A stretch of DNA of 6,640 nt from an uncultured Alphaproteobacteria bacterium (GTDB lineage Bacteria > Pseudomonadota > Alphaproteobacteria > Micavibrionales > Micavibrionaceae), in NCBI GenBank assembly GCA_937124505.1, contig CAKZKV010000216.1, positions 1 to 6,640 on the forward strand, in the 5' to 3' direction. The notes under the pieces are model-generated. The model did not search any database. It was not told where the DNA came from and saw only the letters and a program-made list of their open reading frames with translations. Made by a program: the position numbers and the translations under genes. This document shows positions 1 to 5,634 of this stretch, piece by piece (the first letter of the stretch is position 1; each line of letters starts with the position of its first letter).

Positions 1-786
1 TGTGCCGGGGTCGAATCAATGACGCGCATTCCGATGGGCGGCTTTAACCCGATGCCGAATCCGAAGCTGGGCGAAACCTACCCGCAAGCGTATATGAGCA
101 TGGGGGAAACGGCGGAGAATCTGGCGAAAGAATATAAAATCTCCCGCGATGAGCAGGAAGAATTTGCCGTGAGCTCCCACCAGAAAGCGGCCAAAGCTGC
201 CGAAAGCGGCAAATTCGATTTGGAACTGGTGGCGATTGGCGATGTGACCAAGGACGGCACGATCCGGGCGGACAGTACGAAGGAGGCTCTGGCTGGACTG
301 AAGCCAGCTTTTGATAAAGACGGGACAGTGACGGCGGCCACGTCCTCTCCTTTAACGGACGGATCGGCGGCGGTTCTGGTGTGTTCGGAAGAGTATGCGG
401 ACAAACATAAGCTGCCGAAACTGGCACGGATCAAATCTGTGGCCGTGGCCGGTTGTAAGGCGGAAACGATGGGTAATGGCCCGGTTCCGGCAACGCACAA
501 GGCGTTGGAACGGGCAGGGCTGAAACTCTCTGATATTGATATCATTGAACTGAACGAGGCCTTTGCCGCGCAGTCTCTGGCGGTTTTGAAGCAACTGGAC
601 GCAGATATCAGCAAGGTCAATCTGGACGGTGGCGCGATTGCCCTTGGCCATCCGCTTGGAACCTCCGGCGCGCGGATTACGGGGAAAGCAGCCTCTTTGC
701 TGCATAGAGAAGGTAAAAAATATGCCCTTGCCACCATGTGTATCGGCGGCGGGCAGGGCGTCGCGACAATTCTGGAGAAGATTTAA
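1..786 (+). CDS. Thiolase (acetyl-CoA C-acyltransferase), 3' part
   Basis: The reading frame is open from base 1, so the gene is cut by the left edge; 261 residues remain of a family usually near 390. Thiolases cleave or condense 3-ketoacyl-CoA in the cytoplasm, for beta-oxidation or acetoacetyl-CoA formation. The first residues, AGVESMTRIPMGG, match the conserved GGxESM segment of the family, so the ATG at 19 is internal. Also visible are NEAFA (553-567), the GHP box with its active-site histidine (codon 649-651) and the second catalytic cysteine in CIGGGQG (codon 739-741). The nucleophilic cysteine of the N-terminal half lies outside the window. The MGGFNPMPNP and GETAEN stretches look more like long-chain FadA-type acyltransferases than biosynthetic PhaA, but this is an impression from motifs. 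The stop codon overlaps the next start as TAATG, so translation of the two genes is probably coupled. Confidence 0.95.
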   Translation, partial: CAGVESMTRIPMGGFNPMPNPKLGETYPQAYMSMGETAENLAKEYKISRDEQEEFAVSSHQKAAKAAESGKFDLELVAIGDVTKDGTIRADSTKEALAGLKPAFDKDGTVTAATSSPLTDGSAAVLVCSEEYADKHKLPKLARIKSVAVAGCKAETMGNGPVPATHKALERAGLKLSDIDIIELNEAFAAQSLAVLKQLDADISKVNLDGGAIALGHPLGTSGARITGKAASLLHREGKKYALATMCIGGGQGVATILEKI

Positions 787-1526
787 TGACCGATCTGAAA
801 GGTAAAAAAGCACTTGTAACGGGTGGCAGCCGCGGTATTGGCGCGGCCATTGTCAGACGTTTTGTTGAAGACGGCGTGGAAGTTGTTCTGACCTATAACA
901 GTTCGCCGGAAAAAGCCAAAAAACTGATTACGGAACTGACCAGAAAGCGCGGCAAGGTCTATATGGTGCGTCTTGACGGCAGCAAACCGGAAAAAGCCGC
1001 AGGCACCGTGCGGGAGGCCCTGAAGCATATCGGTCATATAGATATTCTGGTGAATAATGCCGGAATGGGGGGCTTTGATCAGCATATTGATAATCCCAAA
1101 GCGGGGCTGGAAAAGTTTGACCAGATTTTTGATCTGAATGTCCGCACGCTTTATGCCCTGACCCATGAGGCGGTCAAGCATATGAACTCCGGCGGACGGA
1201 TGATCAATATCAGTTCTGTTCTGGGGGAGCGGGCCATCTTTCCGGATACAGGCATTTACAATGCGTCCAAATTTGCTGTGACGGGGTTGAGCCGTAGTTG
1301 GGCGCTTGATCTGGGTGCGAAAAATATAACCGTCAATGCCATCCAGCCGGGGCCGATTGATACCGACCTGAACCCGGCAGAAGGAAGCACAATGGGCGAA
1401 ATGACGGCTCTGAAACGTTATGGGCGTCCAGAGGAAGTAGCGGCTGTGGCGGCGTTTTTGGCCAGTGAAGAAAGCTCTTATGTAACAGGCGCGACGATTA
1501 ACGTGGACGGCGGAATGAATGCCTAA
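786..1526 (+). CDS. Short-chain dehydrogenase/reductase, FabG/PhaB-like
   Basis: This 246-residue classical SDR is a probable NAD(P)H-dependent 3-ketoacyl (CoA or ACP) reductase or 3-hydroxyacyl dehydrogenase. The Rossmann glycine motif TGGSRGIG is at residues 12-19, NNAG at 90-93, the catalytic serine at 143/144, and Tyr158 and Lys162 in YNASK. PGPIDTD follows at about 188-194 and the usual C-terminal NVDGG at 239-243. The length is normal for the family. An in-frame ATG exists at 738, but the start at 786 is chosen because the family begins just before the first beta strand (LKGKKALVTGG). In addition, a good Shine-Dalgarno GGAGAAG lies at 774-780 and the ATG overlaps the thiolase stop. Thiolase followed by a reductase suggests a shared 3-ketoacyl-CoA intermediate, as in phaAB-type pairs; the substrate cannot be read from the sequence. 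Confidence 0.93.
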   Translation: MTDLKGKKALVTGGSRGIGAAIVRRFVEDGVEVVLTYNSSPEKAKKLITELTRKRGKVYMVRLDGSKPEKAAGTVREALKHIGHIDILVNNAGMGGFDQHIDNPKAGLEKFDQIFDLNVRTLYALTHEAVKHMNSGGRMINISSVLGERAIFPDTGIYNASKFAVTGLSRSWALDLGAKNITVNAIQPGPIDTDLNPAEGSTMGEMTALKRYGRPEEVAAVAAFLASEESSYVTGATINVDGGMNA

Positions 1527-1794
1527 GCCGCATGAGAAAATTGAAAATATCCAGTCGCGCAATGCCCGTGTGGAGGCGGAAAAAGCCTGGGAAACTTCAA
1601 AAACCCGCCGCGCCTGTATCGCGGTATTCACCTATATTGTCGCCAGCCTTTACCTCGCTTTTCTGGGCGTGCCGCAATTCTATCTGCATGCGGCTGTCCC
1701 GACCGCAGGCTTTCTCCTGTCGACTCTGACCTTGCCATTCATCAAAAAGTGGTGGATGAAGCGTTTTTATATATCGGAAGCGGGTAACCCTTGA
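1519..1794 (+). CDS. Small two-helix inner-membrane protein, function unknown
   Basis: The product has 91 residues. Residues 1-31 are charged and probably helical. Two hydrophobic segments follow, about 32-50 (CIAVFTYIVASLYLAFLGV) and 57-75 (LHAAVPTAGFLLSTLTLPF), then a basic, aromatic patch KKWWMKRF at 76-83. The layout fits a helical hairpin in the inner membrane with both ends on the cytoplasmic side. The start overlaps the last 8 bases of the SDR gene, and GGCGGA at 1509-1514 can serve as ribosome binding site, which makes it the third gene of the operon. I recall short proteins with a similar TRR...VPTxGFLLSTLxLPFIKKWW core from other proteobacteria, but know no function. Its stop codon lies within the -35 box of the ssrA promoter. 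Confidence 0.8.
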   Translation: MPKPHEKIENIQSRNARVEAEKAWETSKTRRACIAVFTYIVASLYLAFLGVPQFYLHAAVPTAGFLLSTLTLPFIKKWWMKRFYISEAGNP

Positions 1795-1819
1795 AAAATT
1801 AACGGAAATCGCTTATATT
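1791..1819 (+). promoter_or_regulatory. Sigma-70-type promoter of ssrA
   Basis: TTGAAA (1791-1796) and TATATT (1814-1819) are separated by exactly 17 bases, close to the housekeeping consensus. Transcription would start near 1826, just upstream of the first tmRNA hairpin. The -35 box overlaps the TGA stop of the preceding small membrane protein gene, so there is no spacer between the operon and ssrA. Confidence 0.72.
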
Positions 1820-1906
1820 GTAAGAGTTGGGTAACCAACTATGACGCTAAACGCTTATTGGAATAAGCGCCCGTGGACCCGGGGGCAGTACCCGGCGGCT
1901 CCACCA

Positions 1907-1935
1907 GTTAAGAGGTCTTAAGCCTCTTATCCGGC
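1907..1935 (+). other. Intervening segment of the permuted tmRNA precursor
   Basis: This stretch links the acceptor CCA to the 5' G of the coding piece and is expected to be cut out during maturation. It folds into a perfect 7-bp hairpin, TAAGAGG (1909-1915) with CCTCTTA (1923-1929), with a 7-base loop. It would sit on top of the rebuilt acceptor stem, presenting it to the tRNA-end processing nucleases. Confidence 0.75.
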
Positions 1936-2022
1936 GGGGCCGAAACAGGATCGACACACGTAGTAAAGAGTAAGTTTGCGTTCGGTATGATCTCCGCCGT
2001 TATTCGGGTCAATTTTATAAAT

Positions 2023-2097
2023 GCAAACGATAACTTTGCACCAGTAGCAGTTGCAGCTAACGACAACGCTAGCGCTTCTGACGCGATTGCTGCCTAA
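2023..2097 (+). other. tmRNA proteolysis-tag reading frame, 24 codons with a double ANDN
   Basis: The resume codon is GCA at 2023. It is preceded by TAAAT, which keeps the U-A at positions -5 and -4 seen before the resume codon in E. coli tmRNA. The frame reads ANDNFAPVAVA (2023-2055) then ANDNASASDAIAA (2056-2094) and stops at TAA 2095-2097. An alanine from the charged tmRNA precedes it in the finished tag. The C-terminal Ala-Ala is the usual ClpXP signal. Most tags are 8-15 residues, and the first 12 residues alone look like a complete alphaproteobacterial tag. The second ANDN block uses different synonymous codons from the first, so it is not a recent exact duplication. Confidence 0.9.
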
Positions 2098-2159
2098 TTT
2101 GGCAGTAGGAGCATCTACTATTAAATCCGGGTGGTAGCCCATCCGGTGGGGCGTGGGTC

Positions 2160-2190
2160 GGCCTTGCAACAGAACAGGCCCATTTTCATT
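2160..2190 (+). terminator. Possible 3' hairpin or terminator of ssrA
   Basis: GGCCT (2160-2164) pairs with AGGCC (2176-2180), followed by CATTTTCATT, which is only moderately T-rich. It may be a weak intrinsic terminator or the last helix of the coding piece. It lies 11 bases before the end of the convergent transporter gene. An 11-base loop and the short U tract argue against a strong terminator. Confidence 0.35.
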
Positions 2191-2191
2191 A

Positions 2192-2875
2192 TTATCTATG
2201 TAGTTTTAATTCAGGGTGAAGTTTATATAAAAGCTTCACGCCTGCGTAGGCAAAGGGTGTATCGCATACCGATACGAGCAGGCCCGCCGTGTAACCGCTT
2301 ATAATGATATTTATAATCTCTTCATTTTCAAAGACACCGTAAAAAGCGATTAGCACAAATGTTACAATATCAATAAAGCGAGATATGAAAGTCGAAATAT
2401 TATTTCGTATCCATAAATGCTTTGTCCCTGTTTTCTGTCTGATCCAGCTGAAGATATGGACATCGATAAACTGGCTAAGAACATAGGCACAGATTGTGGC
2501 AAGAAAAATACGAAAACCCGTTCCAAAAAATTCTTGATAAGTTTTCTCAAGCTCCCAAAAATCTGCTGCAGGTAACATAACGGCGATCTGTATTCCTAGA
2601 TAAGTGATAACTAGTGTTACCAGTCCGCATTTCACAATATTACGAGCGTATTTTTTGCCAAAAACCTCATTGGTAATATCGGTACACAGAAAGGTTAGAG
2701 CGAAAATAAAGTCTCCGGCAGGAAGCGTAAACGGGCCGATTTCAATAATCTTTACCGCAAGAAGGGGAGCGATTGTGTAGGCTCCAACAAAAATGCTGGT
2801 CAGCAGCAGGTAGCTGAAAATATTGTTACTCGATAACGGGCAGTCAGCCGTTGTCCGTGTACAGCAATGGTTCAT
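2192..2875 (-). CDS. yhhQ: Queuosine-precursor transporter, YhhQ/QPTR (DUF165) family
   Basis: This 227-residue inner-membrane protein has about six hydrophobic segments (roughly 22-45, 50-68, 82-101, 119-143, 158-180, 187-212). The family imports 7-deazapurine precursors (preQ0/preQ1) for queuosine in tRNA. Family hallmarks are PAGDFIFALTFLCTDITNE (52-70) followed by VFGKKYARN, then SQFIDVHIFSWIR (134-146), and WIRNNIST with SRFIDIVTF (155-173). The length is normal. The segment before residue 20 is polar and cysteine-containing, so a slightly later start is conceivable, although no later methionine fits. A weak GAG ribosome site lies before the ATG. No class-I preQ1 riboswitch signature was seen upstream. 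The gene is divergent from an XRE regulator and much richer in AT than the left-hand genes: 17 G/C in bases 2341-2400 against 34 in 181-240. Confidence 0.9.
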   Translation of the reverse strand: MNHCCTRTTADCPLSSNNIFSYLLLTSIFVGAYTIAPLLAVKIIEIGPFTLPAGDFIFALTFLCTDITNEVFGKKYARNIVKCGLVTLVITYLGIQIAVMLPAADFWELEKTYQEFFGTGFRIFLATICAYVLSQFIDVHIFSWIRQKTGTKHLWIRNNISTFISRFIDIVTFVLIAFYGVFENEEIINIIISGYTAGLLVSVCDTPFAYAGVKLLYKLHPELKLHR

Positions 2876-2882
2876 GGTATTC

Positions 2883-2967
2883 TCAACTTGTTTATGTTAC
2901 GCGCCTAAATAATCACAACTTTCATTAAAAAGCATAGATAAAAGGAAAAAAAATCAACTAAAGTTGA
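2883..2967. promoter_or_regulatory. Divergent control region with repeated CAACT/AGTTG half-sites
   Basis: A perfect 14-base inverted repeat, TCAACT-AA-AGTTGA, occupies 2954-2967. The same half-site occurs as TCAACTT at 2883-2889 and CAACTT at 2916-2921, giving four half-sites in 85 bases. The spacings from 2884 to 2916 and from 2916 to 2955 are 32 and 39 bases. One half-site covers the ribosome-binding region of yhhQ. A weak plus-strand promoter, TTGTTT (2888-2893), 16 bases, TAATCA (2910-2915), would be touched by two of them. For yhhQ the best minus-strand boxes, TTGATT (2952-2957) and TATGCT (2931-2936), are only 15 bases apart. The region probably holds operators for the neighbouring XRE protein; this is inferred from position and repetition only. 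Confidence 0.45.
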
Positions 2968-2999
2968 AAAAAATTCATGTTTTTGGTAAGGTTATTGAA

Positions 3000-3671
3000 A
3001 TGATTTCAAAAAGACAAATACGGGCAGCGCGGGCATTGCTGGATTGGGGGCAGGGCGATCTGGCGAAATCATGCGGTATATCCCTGACGGCCATCAATAA
3101 CATAGACCGTGGACGAACCGTACCACGTATGGAAACACTCAGAAAAATCCGTAAAGTTCTGGAACGTGAAGGTATAGAGTTTATCTCAGGCGATGGCGTC
3201 AGGATGCGTGAAAATGTCTTCAATGTTGTCACCTTTGAAGGTGCGGAAGCTTTTCCAAGGTTCTTAAACGATATTCTGGATACATTAAAACGCGAGGGAG
3301 GAGAGGCTCTGCACATTCTTGAAAGTGAGGAATATTTCATAAAGAATTACAGAGAGATCGGGTTCAGATACTATCAGGAATTTGTAAAACATCATTTGCG
3401 GGAAAAAATCTTGATGAGCGAAGGGAGTATGATTAAATATGGTCCGGTTTCCACGTCGCAATACCGCTGGGTTTCTAAAGAGTTTGCTGCACAGGTTTTA
3501 AGCTCGGTCTATGGTAATAAATACACGATTTACTTGCCTCATAAAATTGTGACGATTGAAAACCATGAAATTGCGGAGACATATCGTCGGCGTTTTTACG
3601 AAAGTTGGAAAAAGGCCAGAAATATGCCGCATACAGTCCCTTTATTTAATGAGGATATAAAAAAACTGTGA
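3000..3671 (+). CDS. XRE-family regulator with probable PLD-like C-terminal sensor domain
   Basis: The protein has 223 residues. Residues 6-60 form a Cro/C1-type helix-turn-helix (IRAARALLDWGQGDLAKSCG, then ISLTAINNIDRGRTVP) and bind DNA. Residues about 78-205 form a second alpha/beta domain. Its arrangement YRWVSKEF (155-162), VYGNKYTIYLP (170-180) and VTIENHEIAETYRRRFYESW (184-203) resembles the phospholipase-D-like regulatory domains of TrmB-type and related regulators. No HKD catalytic motif is seen, so a sensing rather than catalytic role is likely. The start is the ATG at 3000, with AAGG at 2988-2991; MISKRQIRAARALL is the common beginning of such alphaproteobacterial proteins. A TTG at 2964 would add 12 residues but falls inside the intergenic palindrome. 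It is divergent from yhhQ, which suggests that it regulates the transporter and itself. The ligand is unknown. Confidence 0.85.
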   Translation: MISKRQIRAARALLDWGQGDLAKSCGISLTAINNIDRGRTVPRMETLRKIRKVLEREGIEFISGDGVRMRENVFNVVTFEGAEAFPRFLNDILDTLKREGGEALHILESEEYFIKNYREIGFRYYQEFVKHHLREKILMSEGSMIKYGPVSTSQYRWVSKEFAAQVLSSVYGNKYTIYLPHKIVTIENHEIAETYRRRFYESWKKARNMPHTVPLFNEDIKKL

Positions 3672-3678
3672 CGCTATT

Positions 3679-4566
3679 TTAGCTCCCAATATAGCTATTA
3701 TGCTTCAGCATCTCCGACATGGCGAGAATATGCCGGATTTCGCTGCGGACTTTTTCGAGGTCATCTTCCATGACGGGGCGCAGGATGGAACCGATTTCAA
3801 AATGATCTTTGCGGAACTGGGCCATAATGAACAGTTCCCGGTCTTTAAAGCTGGCCTCCAGCCATTTGGCGTTTAAATGCTCTCCCAGTTCCATAAAGCG
3901 TTCGATAAACAGCGGATCAAAGATAACACGGGATTCGACCTGATGCGTGGAATAGACTTTGTAATTCTTGCTGAATTTGTTGCTGACCAGTTTGACTTCC
4001 TGAAAGCCTCTTCCGACCGGGATATTTCCGGCCTCGACATTGGGGCGCAGGAATTTGTTGGGAATGATAATCGTATGAAAATCCAGCCGTTTTTTCAGAT
4101 CAACCTTGATCATCAGGCCGCGAAATACGGGAATGCGGTAAGTCGTGCGTTTTTCCTTGTCTTCTTCCATGCGGAGCAATTCCGCTTCCTGAAAGGCGAT
4201 GGGAAATGCAGCGTTTTTGCTGATAAAGCCGTCTTCGGTTGTTTTTGTATCATAATAGGGGATAATCCCGTGATGCCGGACGGTGCCGATTTCAAAAGCA
4301 TGGGAAGGGCTGAACGTCAGGTTGAATTCCTTCGCCATTTCGGTCAGAAAAATGGCCTTGCCTTTCCGTTTGAAATGACGATGCAGAAGGTAGAAGACAT
4401 TCATATTAATCAAGGCCAGAACCAGACCGGCAAACCCAACCCATAAAGGCGGCAGCATATACCCCAGAAGGGCCAGTGTGAGGCAGGACGCAGCCAGAAC
4501 ACCCAGAAAAAAGTTTCTGTCCCATTTGCGGCGTTTTTCCAGGTCTTCTATCAGTGTGTCGGTCAT
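3679..4566 (-). CDS. Membrane-anchored DUF3137-like protein
   Basis: The product has 295 residues. After a charged N-terminus (1-17), two hydrophobic helices lie at about 19-37 and 41-62, followed by a basic RHFKRKGK stretch that places the remaining 230 residues in the cytoplasm. The soluble part has the pattern I associate with DUF3137: a region around TVRHHGIIPYYD, a basic LMIKVDLKKRLDFHTIIIPNK-like stretch (split here by K and L repeats), and KVYSTHQVESRVIFDPLFIERFMEL. No catalytic motif is evident and no function is known for the family. The only plausible start is ATG 4566, since the next methionine is at residue 37, yet there is no convincing ribosome site. The gene converges on the XRE gene with 7 bases between the stops and is divergent from the PfkB gene. 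Confidence 0.8.
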   Translation of the reverse strand: MTDTLIEDLEKRRKWDRNFFLGVLAASCLTLALLGYMLPPLWVGFAGLVLALINMNVFYLLHRHFKRKGKAIFLTEMAKEFNLTFSPSHAFEIGTVRHHGIIPYYDTKTTEDGFISKNAAFPIAFQEAELLRMEEDKEKRTTYRIPVFRGLMIKVDLKKRLDFHTIIIPNKFLRPNVEAGNIPVGRGFQEVKLVSNKFSKNYKVYSTHQVESRVIFDPLFIERFMELGEHLNAKWLEASFKDRELFIMAQFRKDHFEIGSILRPVMEDDLEKVRSEIRHILAMSEMLKHNSYIGS

Positions 4567-4579
4567 GCTTTAAATGACA

Positions 4580-4608
4580 ATATTAAAGGAATATATCAAT
4601 ATCTTCAA
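4580..4608 (-). promoter_or_regulatory. Promoter of the DUF3137-like gene, giving a very short leader
   Basis: Read on the minus strand, TTGAAG (4608-4603) and TAATAT (4585-4580) are 17 bases apart. The predicted transcription start near 4573 is only about 7 bases before the ATG at 4566. This agrees with the lack of a Shine-Dalgarno sequence and suggests a leaderless or near-leaderless mRNA. Confidence 0.55.
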
Positions 4609-4652
4609 AAAGTAATCTTGTACGATGCGCCATATTCTGCTTCTTTTTAGGG

Positions 4653-5627
4653 ATGATGACAAACCAAAAGATAATTACAGGGATCGGTCGCGCCTTTACG
4701 GATATTATTGCAACGGTCGATGATGCCTTTTTAGAAAAGTTTCAATTGAAGAAAGGCGTTGGTGTACGGGTCACGCCTGAGGTTTTGCAGGCGATGATTG
4801 CGGAACTGAAAGATCCTGTGTATATGGCGGGTGGCAGTGTCGCCAATACCATGGCTTGCTTGCGCGCTCTGGGGCACGATGTGTGTTTTATCGGTAAAAC
4901 CGGGGATGACGAGGCCGGACATTTTTTCCGCAAGGAGTTTGAGCGAACCGGCGTCATGTTTCCCAATCCTCCTGTTCCGGGTGGCATATCAGGCACGTGT
5001 CTTTGCCTCAATACGAAGGATGGAGAGCGCAGTTTTGCGTTTACGACCGGGGTTTGTGAGGAGTTTACACCGCAAGATATGCCGCCCACGTTATTCGAAA
5101 ATACGGAGATGCTGTTTTTGCAGGTTTTGATGCTGGAAACCTATGTCTGTTATGAAAGCGTCCGTGATTCGCTGCCGGCTTTGCCATCGCATGTGCGCAA
5201 GGTGATGAGTCTGCACGACCTGCATGATAAGGGGAAAATTACAGATCTGGTGCTGCAACATGTTGATATCCTGCTGGGGAACTATAGGGAATATGACCAT
5301 ATTCTCGGTATCAGGAATGAGGCGGATTTTCAGGCTTTTGTTGCAGAAAAAAATATCATGGACGTTATGACGTGTGGGGCGAAGGGGGCTGTTCTTGCCG
5401 TGCCGGATGAGGTGCAACATATTCAGGCCGTTCCTCCCAAAGAAATGATTGATACGGTTGGGGCAGGGGATGCTTTTGCTGCGGGGCTTCTATATGGAAT
5501 TTCTCACGAGTGGCCATTGAAACAATCCGGTGATCTGGGGGCAACATATGCATCCCTGATTATTGAGCAGGTCGGGGCCCGCCCGAATGAAAAGACTGTT
5601 CGTCACATCAGCGAATTTATGGATTAG
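4653..5627 (+). CDS. PfkB-family kinase, adenosine-kinase-like
   Basis: This 324-residue cytoplasmic ribokinase-family enzyme transfers phosphate from ATP to a sugar or nucleoside hydroxyl. The N-terminal GIGRAFTDIIA (10-20) matches the GxGNAxxDxxA start of adenosine-kinase-like members, with an aspartate at 17 in the substrate-binding position. The first PfkB signature is GGSVANT with GKTGDDEAG (60-89). The second is DTVGAGDAFAAG (267-278) with the catalytic base Asp273. The length is typical. Two consecutive ATGs (4653, 4656) follow AGGG at 4649-4652; the second has the better spacing, though both are tight. Adenosine is the likeliest substrate by resemblance, but other nucleosides or sugars are possible. 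It is divergent from the DUF3137 gene (86 bases between) and converges on flhA with 7 bases between stops, with no terminator hairpin there. Confidence 0.9.
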   Translation: MMTNQKIITGIGRAFTDIIATVDDAFLEKFQLKKGVGVRVTPEVLQAMIAELKDPVYMAGGSVANTMACLRALGHDVCFIGKTGDDEAGHFFRKEFERTGVMFPNPPVPGGISGTCLCLNTKDGERSFAFTTGVCEEFTPQDMPPTLFENTEMLFLQVLMLETYVCYESVRDSLPALPSHVRKVMSLHDLHDKGKITDLVLQHVDILLGNYREYDHILGIRNEADFQAFVAEKNIMDVMTCGAKGAVLAVPDEVQHIQAVPPKEMIDTVGAGDAFAAGLLYGISHEWPLKQSGDLGATYASLIIEQVGARPNEKTVRHISEFMD

Positions 5628-5634
5628 AAATTTC

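Larger units (their letters stand above)
1826..2183 (+). ncRNA. ssrA: tmRNA, circularly permuted two-piece form (alphaproteobacterial type)
   Basis: This RNA rescues stalled ribosomes and tags the unfinished protein for proteolysis. The acceptor piece comes first. Its T arm (CCCGG, loop, CCCGG at 1878-1894) leads into CGGCTCC (1896-1902), A1903 and an encoded CCA (1904-1906). The coding piece begins at 1936 with GGGGCCG, which pairs with 1896-1902 over 7 bp (one G-U) to rebuild the tRNA-Ala-like acceptor stem. GGATCGAC at 1948-1955 matches the D-loop region of other tmRNAs. A long helix between the pieces can form from 1844-1857 and 1971-1981 (ACGC/GCGT, AAAC/GTTT, TTA/TAA with small bulges); this pairing was found by eye and competes with a local hairpin at 1852-1869. 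The precursor opens with a hairpin at 1825-1840 (AGTTGG, GTAA loop, CCAACT). GC-rich pairing after the tag (GGG 2129-2131 with CCC 2138-2140, or CCCA 2138-2141 with TGGG 2147-2150) may form a pseudoknot. Mature ends other than CCA and G1936 are not certain. Confidence 0.93.

Noticed and set aside
783..1631. 282-codon open frame on the minus strand opposite the SDR gene
   Set aside because: It is antisense to a fully motif-supported SDR and its translation shows no recognisable domain. It is a shadow of codon bias.
1927..2169. 80-codon open frame on the minus strand across the tmRNA
   Set aside because: The region is fully explained by the tmRNA coding piece. The product is cysteine-rich and featureless.
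2964..2999. TTG start at 2964 for the XRE gene, adding 12 residues
   Set aside because: The TTG lies inside the palindrome 2954-2967 and lacks a ribosome site. The ATG at 3000 has AAGG at a good distance and gives the common family N-terminus.
2876..2999. preQ1 riboswitch in the yhhQ leader
   Set aside because: The minus-strand leader lacks the class-I signature (a short G-rich stem with C-rich loop and an A-rich tail before the ribosome site). A class-II fold was not apparent by eye either; a covariance search would settle it.
3660..3700. Duplicated ssrA 3' end marking an integration junction
   Set aside because: No copy of the 2150-2183 sequence or of the acceptor end was found near the end of the AT-rich segment, and there is no integrase gene.
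3877..4446. 189-codon open frame on the plus strand opposite the DUF3137-like gene
   Set aside because: No recognisable motif is seen, and the opposite strand carries a coherent membrane protein with promoter and family resemblance.
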